Of a stretch of 64,000 nt of DNA, positions 22,600 to 32,008 are shown in pieces (position 1 is the stretch's first letter; each line of letters begins with the position of its first letter). A program made the translations under genes and the position numbers. Below the pieces are notes generated by a model. The model saw nothing but the letters and a program-made list of their open reading frames with translations. It had not been told where the DNA came from and ran no database searches. This DNA comes from Trichomonas vaginalis G3 (Eukaryota; Parabasalia; Trichomonadida; Trichomonadidae), in contig NC_067206.1 of the NCBI RefSeq assembly GCF_026262505.1, positions 5,422,879-5,486,878 on the forward strand. Reading direction: 5' to 3'.

Positions 22600-22836
22600 A
22601 TGGCGGCAGGATTCTTTAAAAAATTATGGGAAGGAATTAAGAAAGCAGCAAGATGGGTTCATCAGAAAGTAATAAAACCCATTGCAAACTTTTTGGCACC
22701 AGTAGCGAAAACGGCAGGAACTATCATAGGTGGAGTATTAGGTGCTAAAGCAGGTAATCCAGCGATGGGAGCACAAGCAGGTAACGCAGTTGGTGGAATT
22801 GCTGAAGGAATACTTAATAAAATAGGAGGAAAGTAG
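22600..22836 (+). CDS. Polinton copy B: 78-residue amphipathic/glycine-rich capsid-type protein
   Basis: The protein starts MAAGFFKKLWEGIKK, an amphipathic basic helix, and continues with a glycine/alanine-rich hydrophobic tail (TIIGGVLGAKAG, AGNAVGGIAEG). Such small proteins in Polintons, virophages and adenoviruses (pVI/pX-like) are internal capsid proteins with membrane activity. IIGG-V fits the adenoviral protease cleavage pattern (M/I/L)xGG-x, but no protease gene was recognised here, so cleavage is only a possibility. It lies tail to tail with the next gene, which shares its N-terminus, and just ahead of the capsid gene. Confidence 0.7.
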   Translation: MAAGFFKKLWEGIKKAARWVHQKVIKPIANFLAPVAKTAGTIIGGVLGAKAGNPAMGAQAGNAVGGIAEGILNKIGGK

Positions 22837-22856
22837 TGGAAAAATAAATATTATTT

Positions 22857-23069
22857 TTATCTCAATATCGGTTGTAGTCGACGATAAACTTTATCTCCTT
22901 TATTTAATACTTCCCTTACCGGAACATTAGGTGCTATTTGTTCTGCAACGTCACTAATTGCTTCTTTATTCTTAAATATCCAATTTGCTCCCTTCTTCAT
23001 TGTTTCCCAAACTTTATGTGCTCCTCTTTTTACTTTATCCCATAACTTTTTAAAGAATCCTGCAGCCAT
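22857..23069 (-). CDS. Polinton copy B: 70-residue basic protein sharing the MAAGFFKKLW start
   Basis: It begins MAAGFFKKLWDKVKRG, nearly the same N-terminus as the neighbour on the other strand, but its tail is quite different (NWIFKNKEAI, VREVLNKGDKVYRRLQ) and has no glycine-rich part. The basic charge and size fit a core or minor capsid peptide. The shared N-terminus suggests either an old duplication or a common docking peptide used by two capsid components. The gene looks whole. Confidence 0.65.
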   Translation of the reverse strand: MAAGFFKKLWDKVKRGAHKVWETMKKGANWIFKNKEAISDVAEQIAPNVPVREVLNKGDKVYRRLQPILR

Positions 23070-23139
23070 AGTTGATTATTTCATTAAAATTAAAAATTCA
23101 TTTTCATCTTTTAATTTTGATTTTTTTATTTCATCATAA

Positions 23140-24778
23140 ATGACGACTAACTATTTGGTGCCAAACACTAAACCGATTAATGGAAATGTATTTCATTCAT
23201 TCGAAAAGATAAATGAAATATTCGCAAAGAATGACGGAAGAAGATATTATAGAGAACTTGAAAGTTCATGCTATGACTCTGATGCTCCATATTTTGATGA
23301 TAAACAAACTCATTTAAGAATTACAAATCCGGCTCATGATGTGAACCAATTAGGTGACACATATATTAAACGCAAAGTTAAAGTAACTCTTGTTTCAAAT
23401 AAAGCTTTCACATGTGATGCCGCTTTTAAATGCATGCGTTTATTCGTTGGTTACAAATCATCAAATCAAAGCTTTAAACAATTAGAAGCAGAAAGTGAAA
23501 GAGGTGATGTCGGTTATCTTCAGATGGATTGCGCCCGTGAATCTTTCGCATTTGCAACATATAAACCAAAATCAGAAAGGAAAGTTAAAAAGTTTGTTCA
23601 TTCGCTATATAATAATGTTCAAAAATATGATAACTCAGTATGTGGTAAATATGTTGACCCTTCAGAAGTTTTCAAGAAAGCAAATGAAGAAGTTGATGTC
23701 ACTTTTGATATGATTATTCCGATAAATGATTTGTTAGCATTTCAGGCGTTCGATGATTATCCTAAATCATTTGGTGATATCATTCTTAAATATTATGTTT
23801 TCAGGGATACTTTAGTATTTTGTCAGGTTGACCCATTAAGAGTTGCTGATTTACAAAATTACGTTTATGAAAAGATAACTGATGAAAATTATGAAAAGAT
23901 TATGAATCATGTTTATAAATATGATCGCAAATTCCAACAAATCGGACTTCCTGCCAAATTAATTACAAGCTTAGCCGCTACATCTGCTGACGCAACAGTT
24001 GATGACGTTATTATTTCATGCACAAAGATGGAAGTTTTAGAGGATAAATGCATTACACCAGGATACGGTTTAATTGAAGAATCAGTTAAAGCAATACCAC
24101 GTTTATTCAGTAAGGAAGATCCATTCATGATTCCAGCTCAACATATTGACGTTCGTTCACTAAATGGAGGTTGCATCACTCCTGAAGGTATCAGTTCTGA
24201 TTTCTCATACGCTCTTCATAATGTTACAGATGTTGTTAGCATTTCCGAAGAATGCAATGCAAAGAACAGTTTTAGAAAATCCAATGCTTCGAGGTCTTCA
24301 AGTCACTATAGATTCCAGAAACTTCCCCGATCAAGCGATGACAACAGTGGGTGACATATTCTTTACACGTATGCTTCAAGCTTCTGATTTAGATGGAGTG
24401 AATGAATGCACAGAAGAATACGAGGACTCATTAACTAGACCACTGAATGATGATGATGGCACACCATTAGCTAGAACATGGAAAGACCAAACTTCATTCT
24501 TATGCACTATTCCAGTTCAACGTGATGGAGCGGGTATATTCTTTGATGGATTAGAAACTTTCAACTCACAAGTTACAGTACAAGTGAAAGCTTATCCAAT
24601 CATTCAGGGTGTAAATGACACTTACTGTTCAAAGGTGACAAATCCTCCTCAGGTTTGGTTTACTAGGACTACATATTGGACATGGACACCGGATGAAGGT
24701 TTGAAATATCATCCAACAGGTACACCACCACAGTATAGAAGTTCATATGATGAAATATTGATGAATAGAAATGTTTAA
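23140..24778 (+). pseudogene. Polinton copy B: major capsid protein, double-jelly-roll type
   Basis: The length (about 540 residues) and position before the ATPase fit the Polinton major capsid protein. Supporting segments include RITNPAHDVNQLGDTYI, VKVTLVSNKAF and VTFDMIIPINDLLAFQ near the first jelly roll. Later, FPKNAMQRTV, GLQVTIDSRNFPDQ and a C-terminal VQVKAYPII match the second. The segment VTIDSRNFP is the clearest family-like signature. The start lies in the element's promoter context, TTTCATCATAAATG. The gene is broken, with about one break. The assignment rests on pattern and context and would need a structural search. Confidence 0.78.
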
Positions 24779-24802
24779 AATTATAAATTTATTTTTGATT
24801 AA

Positions 24803-25618
24803 ATGGATTTAAATTCTGAAGAATTAGCGGGAGTATATAATACATACGTAGATGATATGATTAATGAAGCATTGAGTGATAATAGAAATGCTCTATCTAA
24901 GGAAAAATTAATGAAAATTCCATATTCTGAATGTTACTTAAATTCAATCACTGCAGCAATTGGTAAACAAAATAAAGGTAAAACATTAACGATATTAAAA
25001 CAAATTATCATTATTGCTAACACTTCACCCCATTCACATGTGTTAATTTATATCAACCATTCAGGTTCACCTTCAGATGATACATTTGAATCTTTAAAGC
25101 ATTTAATCAAAATTCCAATTATTTATTTATCACAAGAAGAAGCAGAAGATTATTTAAAAAACTTTTTAATGTATAAAGAATTATATAATACAATCAAGAA
25201 GCAAGGATTAGAGGATAAAATTATTGATAAACAACGGGATGAATTATTTGAAACACTTTCTATTTCAAATTTTGATAGAGAATTTTTGCATTCACTCATT
25301 TTTCTAGATGATGCGGTGAAATCAAAACTAATAACAAATGAGAAATCATATTTTAATCAATTATTAACTCAATGTCGACACATTCAGTGTTCATTCTTCA
25401 TGGCTGTTCAATACTTCAAAGCATTAAGCACAAACATTAAATCAAATCTATCAACACTTTTCATTTTCAGTGGGTTTAGTCGTCAACAGTTGAACGTTAT
25501 GCTTTATCAAGTGAATTTACCAATGAGCATTAATGAACTTTACACACAATATCAGCAATTAGGTGAACATGGAAAAATAATAGTTGATTTAAATAAAGGA
25601 GGTGTTAAATTTGATTAA
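24803..25618 (+). CDS. Polinton copy B: FtsK/HerA-type DNA-packaging ATPase
   Basis: This 271-residue frame looks whole. Walker A is GKQNKGKT (GxxxxGKT) near residue 55, followed by a hydrophobic strand HVLIYINHSG. Walker B is HSLIFLDDAV near residue 175, and a sensor-like region is QCSFFMAVQYF. This is the A32-like genome packaging ATPase of Polintons and related viruses, which pumps DNA into the capsid. It follows the capsid gene by 24 bp with an AT-rich promoter-like gap (TTATTTTTGATTAAATG), as expected for a morphogenesis block. Confidence 0.92.
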   Translation: MDLNSEELAGVYNTYVDDMINEALSDNRNALSKEKLMKIPYSECYLNSITAAIGKQNKGKTLTILKQIIIIANTSPHSHVLIYINHSGSPSDDTFESLKHLIKIPIIYLSQEEAEDYLKNFLMYKELYNTIKKQGLEDKIIDKQRDELFETLSISNFDREFLHSLIFLDDAVKSKLITNEKSYFNQLLTQCRHIQCSFFMAVQYFKALSTNIKSNLSTLFIFSGFSRQQLNVMLYQVNLPMSINELYTQYQQLGEHGKIIVDLNKGGVKFD

Positions 25619-25658
25619 CTTTTTATAATTAATTTTTATTTTTTATTTATAATTAAAC

Positions 25659-26550
25659 ATGACAGAAATAGCAAATCTTCTACAGGTTCCATTAAAACAA
25701 GGAACAAACAAAAAGGGTGCATATAATAGAACCATGAAAGTTCCTGATGGAATGAAAGAACTAGTTCATATTGTTGCTGGTCTTCAAAAAGATGTTAAAC
25801 AAATGAGAAACGTTTTAACATTACCAGAAGCTCAAGCATATGCCAAACGTCATGGTCCAAATTGGGAAGCACACGAAGCAGACATTACGGGTCCAAATGG
25901 AAAACCTGATGGTATAAATGAAGTTTTCGTTACTGATGGTCAAGGAAATATTAAAGTCATAAATGGTTATAAATTAACTATGTCTGATTATCCTAAACGT
26001 AAAGCATATAATGAACGTTATCCTATGCAATTTGATGAAAATGGAAAAGCTGTTAAACAATACATTGGAGAAGGTGAACATGGTCCAATTAATTTATACC
26101 GTCATAATCCATATTCTTATTTCAATGAAGAATTAAATGCTATTGAAGAGGGACCGGATGGATTACCACGATATTCTAACCAGTTTGATGGTCAATATGC
26201 AAATATTAGACCTGAAATTCAGCTAAGAAATTCTTTAAAGTTTCTTTATTCGATCCAGTTTTCGCAAATGTTAAAGATGAACTTAAACAGCAATTCCAAC
26301 CAATTATAGTAGCAAGAATTGCATCAGGTGCTTTATCTCAAGCATTCAAAGATTTAATTAAGAAACCATTTATCAGCAACGAGGTTTAACTTATGATTTA
26401 GTTAAGGAATCAGATAAAAGAAAATTTGAGAAATCAGATGATTATAAGAATGCAATTAATGAATATATTGGTCTTTAATTACGATAATGAAGCTAAAAAT
26501 CAACTTCAAAACAAATACAGGAATAATAGATTCAAAAGTTCCGCAAAATA
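25659..26550 (+). pseudogene. Polinton copy B: unknown protein with [12 protein letters not shown] motif
   Basis: The N-terminal 60 residues contain a helical region ([15 protein letters not shown]). They are followed by a striking glycine/asparagine-rich motif, [13 protein letters not shown], then [13 protein letters not shown] and [17 protein letters not shown]. This D-G-x-x-E-V-x-V-x-D-x-x-G-N-x-K-x-x-N-G-Y pattern recurs, as I recall, in structural proteins of Polinton-type and large DNA viruses, where its function is unknown. Its position after capsid and ATPase supports a virion role. The gene is broken, with about two breaks. Confidence 0.6.
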
Positions 26551-26582
26551 AAAGTTTAAATATATTTTTTTATTCGATATAA

Positions 26583-27251
26583 ATGAGAAGACGTTTCACT
26601 AATCAAAAGAACACTAACGCAAAAGCAGAGATTACGGTTGGTTATAACGTAAATGATGATAAATCACGAATTATTCAAAATGTTAAAGTTAATGTTAGCC
26701 CTGAATTAACAAGGTCAGCAACTCAACCAAATTTATTAACTCGTGACTTACCGAAGAAAGGAGAATGAAGAAAACCATGAGAATGGAGACCCAATCATTT
26801 TATCTGAACCCGGTAAAGAACCTGTTGAAATTCCCACTTATCCAACATACCCCCACCTCTTTCATCAAACATCGAGAACCCATATAAAATAGACATTAAT
26901 TCTGAATTAATGAAAATTTACCGTGATATAATAATTAATAATTATGATTCAATAATAAATTTAATTGACCAATCCGGTTTAATTATTTTACCTTATGAAT
27001 CATTAATTCACATTATTGCCATTCTTTGTGATGTTCAAGATTCAGACGTTAAGATTCAATTTTTCATAGATGATGAGGTTTCATGCTGCGGAACAGTTGC
27101 AAAAATAAATCCTATAAAGGATATTAGCACAATTAAGATATCAAAGAACGGAACAACAACTGAACTTCATTTAACATATAATGATATTTATAATAAAATA
27201 GTTGATGAATATAAAATATCACTTGAAAAATTCTTTGTTAAGGCTATTTAA
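26583..27251 (+). pseudogene. Polinton copy B: one or two small unknown genes
   Basis: The first part encodes a basic start (MRRRFTNQKNTN) followed by a beta-type segment (AEITVGYNVNDD). The second part, from 26910, encodes a 113-residue frame with MKIYRDIIINNYDSIIN, a hydrophobic IIAILCDVQ and a beta-rich end. I do not recognise either part. The stretch is broken, with about two breaks, and gene limits are uncertain. It ends overlapping the convergent gene at 27248. Confidence 0.45.
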
Positions 27252-27725
27252 TATTCAAGCATTAACATTATCGAATAATAATCCTTTGAATCATAATCGA
27301 TAATAATTGACCTTTCACCAGTTTCTATCGTTTGTTTTATTTCTTTTTGTTCCCCACTATCTGGATCGGTCATTGTAATTGTTTTTGTTATAGTATCTAC
27401 TTTATCTTTAACTTCATCTTTTTCCATCGGGATATTTAAACCAAAATTCCAAAAATTCGATATTGTCAATCTGTTCATATTTTAATCTATCAATTACATT
27501 TTTAATACCATCTGAAAATCTTATGAAATGGTCATTATATGGGTTTGATTGAACTAAATTTGAATGAAGTGAAATATAACCTGATGATGAATATGACATT
27601 GACTCGTATTTTCTGAAAACACTAAAATTTATAACATGAATGAATTTCTTATTCGTTGAATTTATGAATTCTTGAGGTAATCTTATTCTAGTTTTATTTA
27701 TCACTGGAAAATAACGCTTTACCAT
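27248..27725 (-). pseudogene. Polinton copy B: penton/minor-capsid-like gene
   Basis: The start is taken at ATG 27725 (MVKRYFPVINKTR), 20 bp from the divergent start at 27746. The segments FIHVINFSVFRKY, YISLHSNLVQ, HFIRFSDGI and IEFLEFWFKYPDG look like strands of a jelly-roll capsid protein. The acidic C-terminus carries a run of threonines (TITKTITMTD). The family assignment is weak. The gene is broken, with about one break. The same gene opens the window in copy A. Confidence 0.5.
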
Positions 27726-27745
27726 ATTTTTAATCGTAATAAAAA

Positions 27746-28483
27746 ATGTCAATTATCAATATTATTTCGAATAATAACTGTGAATTAAATTTAACAGTTA
27801 GCGGAATTTATAATGTTACTCTCGTTTCTGTGAGTGGTAAATTTAATCCCATTCTTTTAGACCCTTCAGATTATATATCATTTATTAAAGATGACCATGA
27901 GCCGCATAGCGGCGGGGTCGTAGACCTAAAAACGTATGATATGTATATAAAAAATGTGATAACGAAATGGGATATTAACATGATTTTAAGTTATTTAAAT
28001 GAATCATTTATCGTATGGTATGAAGAAAATTTTAAATCAAAACCTGATAAACTTTTTGAACTTGATGAAATAAATAACCTTATTAAATTTCCGCTGAAAA
28101 TTAAATTTTGTACTCCTCATCTTCGTTCATTGTTGGGGATATTAAATTTTGAAAAAGATGTTGGGGATGTTTTGTATTCTGACACTGGTTCCAATTTCAT
28201 TTTAATCAAATGTGATAAAGTTAATACCCCAATGAGATTTTCACATCAAACATTAGACCCTAACTCTTACCCATCAATACAAAACATTTTATCCATCAAC
28301 TTAAACACATTTTCTTTATCATATCCATTTCAATTATCCGGGAATTCATTTATTCTTCATTCAAAAGATTTATCAAATATTAAATTTAGAATAACTGACC
28401 TATTTGATTGTGATTTAGAATTCATGAATGAAATATTATGGCAATTTCAAATAGAAAAAATAGCTGATGAGATAACGGATTAA
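27746..28483 (+). CDS. Polinton copy B: 245-residue jelly-roll/penton-like candidate
   Basis: It is the counterpart of 437-1147, with very few differences apart from nine extra codons encoded by a 27-bp GC-rich palindrome at 27901-27927. The frame stays open through the insertion and looks whole. Divergence from the gene at 27725 and close spacing to the fibre gene at 28508 suggest one structural module for a vertex. The role is inferred. Confidence 0.55.
   Translation: MSIINIISNNNCELNLTVSGIYNVTLVSVSGKFNPILLDPSDYISFIKDDHEPHSGGVVDLKTYDMYIKNVITKWDINMILSYLNESFIVWYEENFKSKPDKLFELDEINNLIKFPLKIKFCTPHLRSLLGILNFEKDVGDVLYSDTGSNFILIKCDKVNTPMRFSHQTLDPNSYPSIQNILSINLNTFSLSYPFQLSGNSFILHSKDLSNIKFRITDLFDCDLEFMNEILWQFQIEKIADEITD
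27901..27927 (+). repeat. 27-bp GC-rich palindromic insertion, in frame
   Basis: The insertion begins GCCGC-ATA-GCGGC and ends GGGGTCGTAGACCT. Copy A has the flanks GACCATGA and AAAAACG directly joined, so this is a clean 27-bp gain without target duplication that adds nine residues (PHSGGVVDL). Relatives with the same GCCGC stem and GTCTACGACC tail lie in both polymerase genes (10957-10985, 39539-39567) and, more loosely, at 31976-32008. Confidence 0.85.
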
Positions 28484-28507
28484 ATATTTATTTTTAAATC
28501 GTAATAA

Positions 28508-30296
28508 ATGATTAAACAACAGCAACTACAACAACTTAAGGCGCAGACCATTACATACGCCATATATGCATATAATTCAAAGACGGCAGAACAAACGCAA
28601 AGGTTGAAATATGGAGATTTGGAGATAGTATTGAAAAATGACCATTTCGAATTCGTTTGCAAAGGTGGTGCAGTGATATCAAATATAAAAGAAATTTTAT
28701 TTATGAATTCAAAATTAAAGGTATAACGGATGATATAACATCAATTCCACCAGAAGAACAGAGATATTACGCATTAAATGCATTTCCTAAAGTTTTGAAG
28801 ATTGGAAGATTTAATTTAAATGAGGAATTCATAGAAGGTTTCCTAAATGACATAATGAAGAAAGCAAATTTGGTTTATGTTGATGAAAAAGATAATGAAA
28901 TTAAAGAAAGGATTGATAGTGAATTAACGAAGAAAGCAAATTTGGTTTATGTTGATGAAAAAGATAATGAAATTAAAGAAATGGTTGAATGGTATCATGA
29001 ATGGACATCAAAGATTTTAAAAACAAAAGCCGATACAGGATGGGTTTCAGGATGTTTAGACCTTAAAGCAGATAAAACATATGTTAACGATGAGTTAAAT
29101 AAGAAGGCGGATAAGGAATATGTTAACGATGAGTTAAATAAGAAGGCGGATAAAACATATGTTAACGATGAGTTAAATAAGAAAGCAGATAAGGAATATG
29201 TTAACGATGAGTTAATGAAAAAGGCAGATAAAACATATGTTAACGATGAGTTAATGAAAAAGGCAGATAAAACATATGTTAACGAAATATACCAAAGTTT
29301 GATAGGAACAAAAAATATTGAAACTATTGTTGGTGACTTTTCTGTCAATGAAGAAAATAAATATTTTAGATGGCAATTGGTACAGTCCTTAAGAAATGGT
29401 ATACGGTATAAACTCATTCCGAAAAATAACAATGAAATGTATGTAAGTTATAAAAAGAACGATGGTACACAAGTTAAAGTTCCATTAGACAACAACTGCT
29501 ACTTAAACTTATATGGAGACGAACAAAAGAAATATTTAAGAGTTTATGAAATGACGGATATGACGTTGGCTGACCCAGCTCCAGCACCATATTATTATGA
29601 CTATGGTGTTGACGCACGTGTAGACCCAAAAAAGCAAACATTATATTTAGAATATTATAGATATAAAAGATATAATGCAATAGAAAAAACGAGAATGGTA
29701 TACTATTATGAAGATGACAGAAATAAATATTATAGTCAAGATTTTACCTACCCTGAAAACATAAGATTATATTATAAAAAATATTCTGACACAAACCAGA
29801 AGAAACCTGAAATAGTTACACTATATTTTAAGTTCAAAAGAGACAATCCTATAATATCTCATATGTTTGATTTAATGAACCCAGTAGGTTCTATTTATAC
29901 ATCTATGGATGCAAGAGGTCCTCAAGTAATGTTTGGTGTTGGTGCATGGGAACAAATAGTTGACAGGTTTTTGTATTGTGCAAACTCTTCAAAGGAAACA
30001 GGGGAAGTAAAACGATTACAGGTGAAAATTTACCTGCACACAGTCACTACATAGATTTAAGCACATCTCAAGCGGGTTGGCATAAGCATAGATATTGGGA
30101 TTGGTCAGGAATGACAAAAGGTAAAGGATATGATGTTAAAGACAACGTTAAGTTTGCTATAGATTGTTACTGGAGTAACACTGAGGGAGGAGGAAACCAT
30201 ACACATTTCGTTTCAGGATATACGCAAACAACGGGACAAAGTAAAGAATACATGCCACCTTACATGACTGTATTCGCATGGTATAGAGTTCAATGA
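28508..30296 (+). pseudogene. Polinton copy B: phage-type tail-fibre/receptor-binding protein
   Basis: The N-terminus is nearly identical to copy A. The shaft holds about eight repeats of KKADK-(T/E)YV-NDEL-(N/M), expected to be a trimeric coiled coil, with more copies than in copy A. The middle (about 29310-29860) is tyrosine- and lysine-rich (PAPYYYDYGV, YLEYYRYKRYN) and has no similarity to the propeller-like middle of copy A. The C-terminus is again a tail-collar/gp10-like domain: PVGSIYTSMDARG, GVGAWEQIVDRFLYC, GGNHTHFVSG and MPPYMTVFAWYRVQ. The gene is broken, with about two breaks. A role in binding the host cell is inferred. Confidence 0.85.
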
Positions 30297-30373
30297 ACGC
30301 TCAATGTTTGTGAAACAAACTTTAGGAGCTCCAAAAGAGCAAACGACATAATTTAAATTTTATTTTAGTATAA

Positions 30374-30445
30374 ATGAAGATTCTACCATATGGTGTTATT
30401 GGAAGAGATAAAGATGGAAACCCAATATTTGATCCTAAAAATTAA
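30374..30445 (+). CDS. Polinton copy B: 23-residue mini-gene
   Basis: A short frame (MKILPYGVIGRDKDGN, then a short end) starts in the element's promoter-like context TTTTAGTATAAATG. It lies in a segment absent from copy A, so conservation cannot be judged and it may not be real. Confidence 0.3.
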   Translation: MKILPYGVIGRDKDGNPIFDPKN

Positions 30446-30564
30446 AGTTACTGACAAGACAACAACTTGAAAAGTTGCTGAAACCAAAACAGAATGAAAA
30501 ATGAGAAAATGAGAAAATGAGAAAGAAAAAAAATTTAAATTATGCAATTTTATTTTTATCATAA

Positions 30565-30747
30565 ATGACCAAATTAATTAAGCCAACTATTTCTAAATTA
30601 ATGATACCAATGAAATCATTTCATGGAGTACTTATCCCAGGTTCTTCACAATTAGCCGGGGCAAGTGTTGTGACTCAAGGTGGAACATTAGCGAATCCAT
30701 TCAAATTATTAACTAAAGATGAACTTAATAAAATGATGATAAAATAA
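30565..30747 (+). CDS. Polinton copy B: 60-residue small protein
   Basis: The frame is preceded by the element's strongest promoter-like context (TATTTTTATCATAAATG), the same as at the 54-residue gene. The product has a basic start (MTKLIKPTISKLM) and a glycine/serine-rich middle (LIPGSSQLAGASVV). I do not recognise it. It lies in the segment of about 890 bp that copy A lacks. Confidence 0.45.
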   Translation: MTKLIKPTISKLMIPMKSFHGVLIPGSSQLAGASVVTQGGTLANPFKLLTKDELNKMMIK

Positions 30748-30828
30748 CTGATAACAAAATTTTATTTCACTACTACCATAAAAACAGGTGAAAAAACAGG
30801 TGACATCTCACCTCTTCACCTAAATTAT

Positions 30829-30866
30829 GGGCTTCGCCCTTGCCGCTAGCGGCTTATTTTAGGTCA
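30829..30866. repeat. Intergenic GC-rich palindrome pair
   Basis: GGGCTTCGCCC is followed directly by TTGCCGCTAGCGGC. The second stem is the same type as the palindromes inside genes at 27901 and 31976-32008. It lies between the small gene and the tRNA-like sequence. Confidence 0.6.
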
Positions 30867-31110
30867 AAGCTTCCACGAGAGAAAAGATTCCTCATTCGCT
30901 AAGGATTCCAAAAATGAAAAAATCATTGATTTCGGCTGAGAAAAAACAGCAAAACCCTTCTTCCACGGGAACAAAGAAATAAAGAAGAAATAAAGAAGAA
31001 ATAAAGAAGAAATAAAGTAAATTTTTTATTTATTCCCGTGGAAGATAGAGCACTTTTATGATACTTTTTATTCACGACAAACAAGACAAACAAAGAAAAT
31101 AAGAAAATAC

Positions 31111-31183
31111 GGCGCTGTCGCGGTTCGAACCACAGACCTTGACCCCTCCATAACACCACCTTAGACCACTGTGCTACGTAGCC
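31111..31183 (-). other. tRNA-like sequence with A and B boxes in copy B
   Basis: On the minus strand the 73-nt stretch carries TAGCACAGTGGTCTAAGG (a good A box and D-loop match) and GGTTCGAACC (B box). A T run follows the 3' end. The ends GGC and GCC pair, but the rest of the acceptor, T and anticodon stems pair poorly. It looks like a tRNA remnant, a tRNA-derived repeat or a Pol III promoter. It is missing from copy A. Confidence 0.45.
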
Positions 31184-31249
31184 TGTCGACATAAGATTTT
31201 ATAAATTGCATATTTGACGTAAATTTATTTCCCAGTTATTCAAAAAATA

Positions 31250-31930
31250 ATTAATTATTGAAGAACTGAAGGTGCTACCATGTTACCATGTTGACAACAT
31301 GACATTTTGACAACAGTTCAGGAGGAAGGTAGTTATGAATTATTTTTTGAATAACTGAAGGTGCTACCATGTTACCATGTGCTACCAGGTCATTTAACTT
31401 CTCTGAAAAAATGTGACAACATGACATTTTGACAACAGTTCAGGAGGAAGGTAGTTATGAATTATTTTTTGAATAACTGAAGGTGCTACCATGTTACCAT
31501 GTGCTACCAGGTCATTTAACTTCTCTGAAAAAATGTGACAACATGACATTTTGACAACAGTTCAGGAGGAAGGTAGTTATGAATTATTTTTTGAATAACT
31601 GAAGGTGCTACCATGTTACCATGTGCTACCAGGTCATTTAACTTCTCTGAAAAAATGTGACAACATGACATTTTGACAACAGTTCAGGAGGAAGGTAGTT
31701 ATGAATTATTTTTTGAATAACTGAAGGTGCTACCATGTTACCATGTGCTACCAGGTCATTTAACTTCTCTGAAAAAATGTGACAACATGACATTTTGACA
31801 ACAGTTCAGGAGGAAGGTAGTTATGAATTATTTTTTGAATAACTGAAGGTGCTACCATGTTACCATGTGCTACCAGGTCATTTAACTTCTCTGAAAAAAT
31901 GTGACAACATGACATTTTGACAACAGTCAT
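31250..31930 (+). repeat. Tandem iteron-like array, period about 121 bp (copy B)
   Basis: About five full units follow a shorter first unit. Each has AACTGAAGGTGCTACC, three spaced TACC words (GCTACCATGTTACCATG, then GCTACCAGG), ACTTCTCTGAAAAAATGTG, ACATGACATTTTGACAACAG and GTTCAGGAGGAAGGTAG. Units are almost identical. One inverse unit lies on the far side of the primase-helicase gene at 34385-34497. Copy A has related units with a different centre. Confidence 0.93.
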
Positions 31931-31975
31931 GAAAGGATTAATGCAAAAATAAATTCAAATCATACTTTATAAAGC

Positions 31976-32008
31976 TAGACCTTCAGGTCTCGCCGCTTAG
32001 CGGCTCAT
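31976..32008. repeat. GC-rich palindrome at the end of the primase-helicase gene
   Basis: The stretch contains AGACCTTCAGGTCT followed by CGCCGCTTAGCGGC. It adds a few codons to the C-terminus of the copy B helicase, which ends differently in copy A. The GCCGC stem matches the insertion at 27901. Confidence 0.65.

Noticed and set aside
31111-31183. Functional tRNA gene
   Set aside because: A and B boxes are good, but acceptor, T and anticodon stems pair poorly, so only a tRNA-like call is kept.
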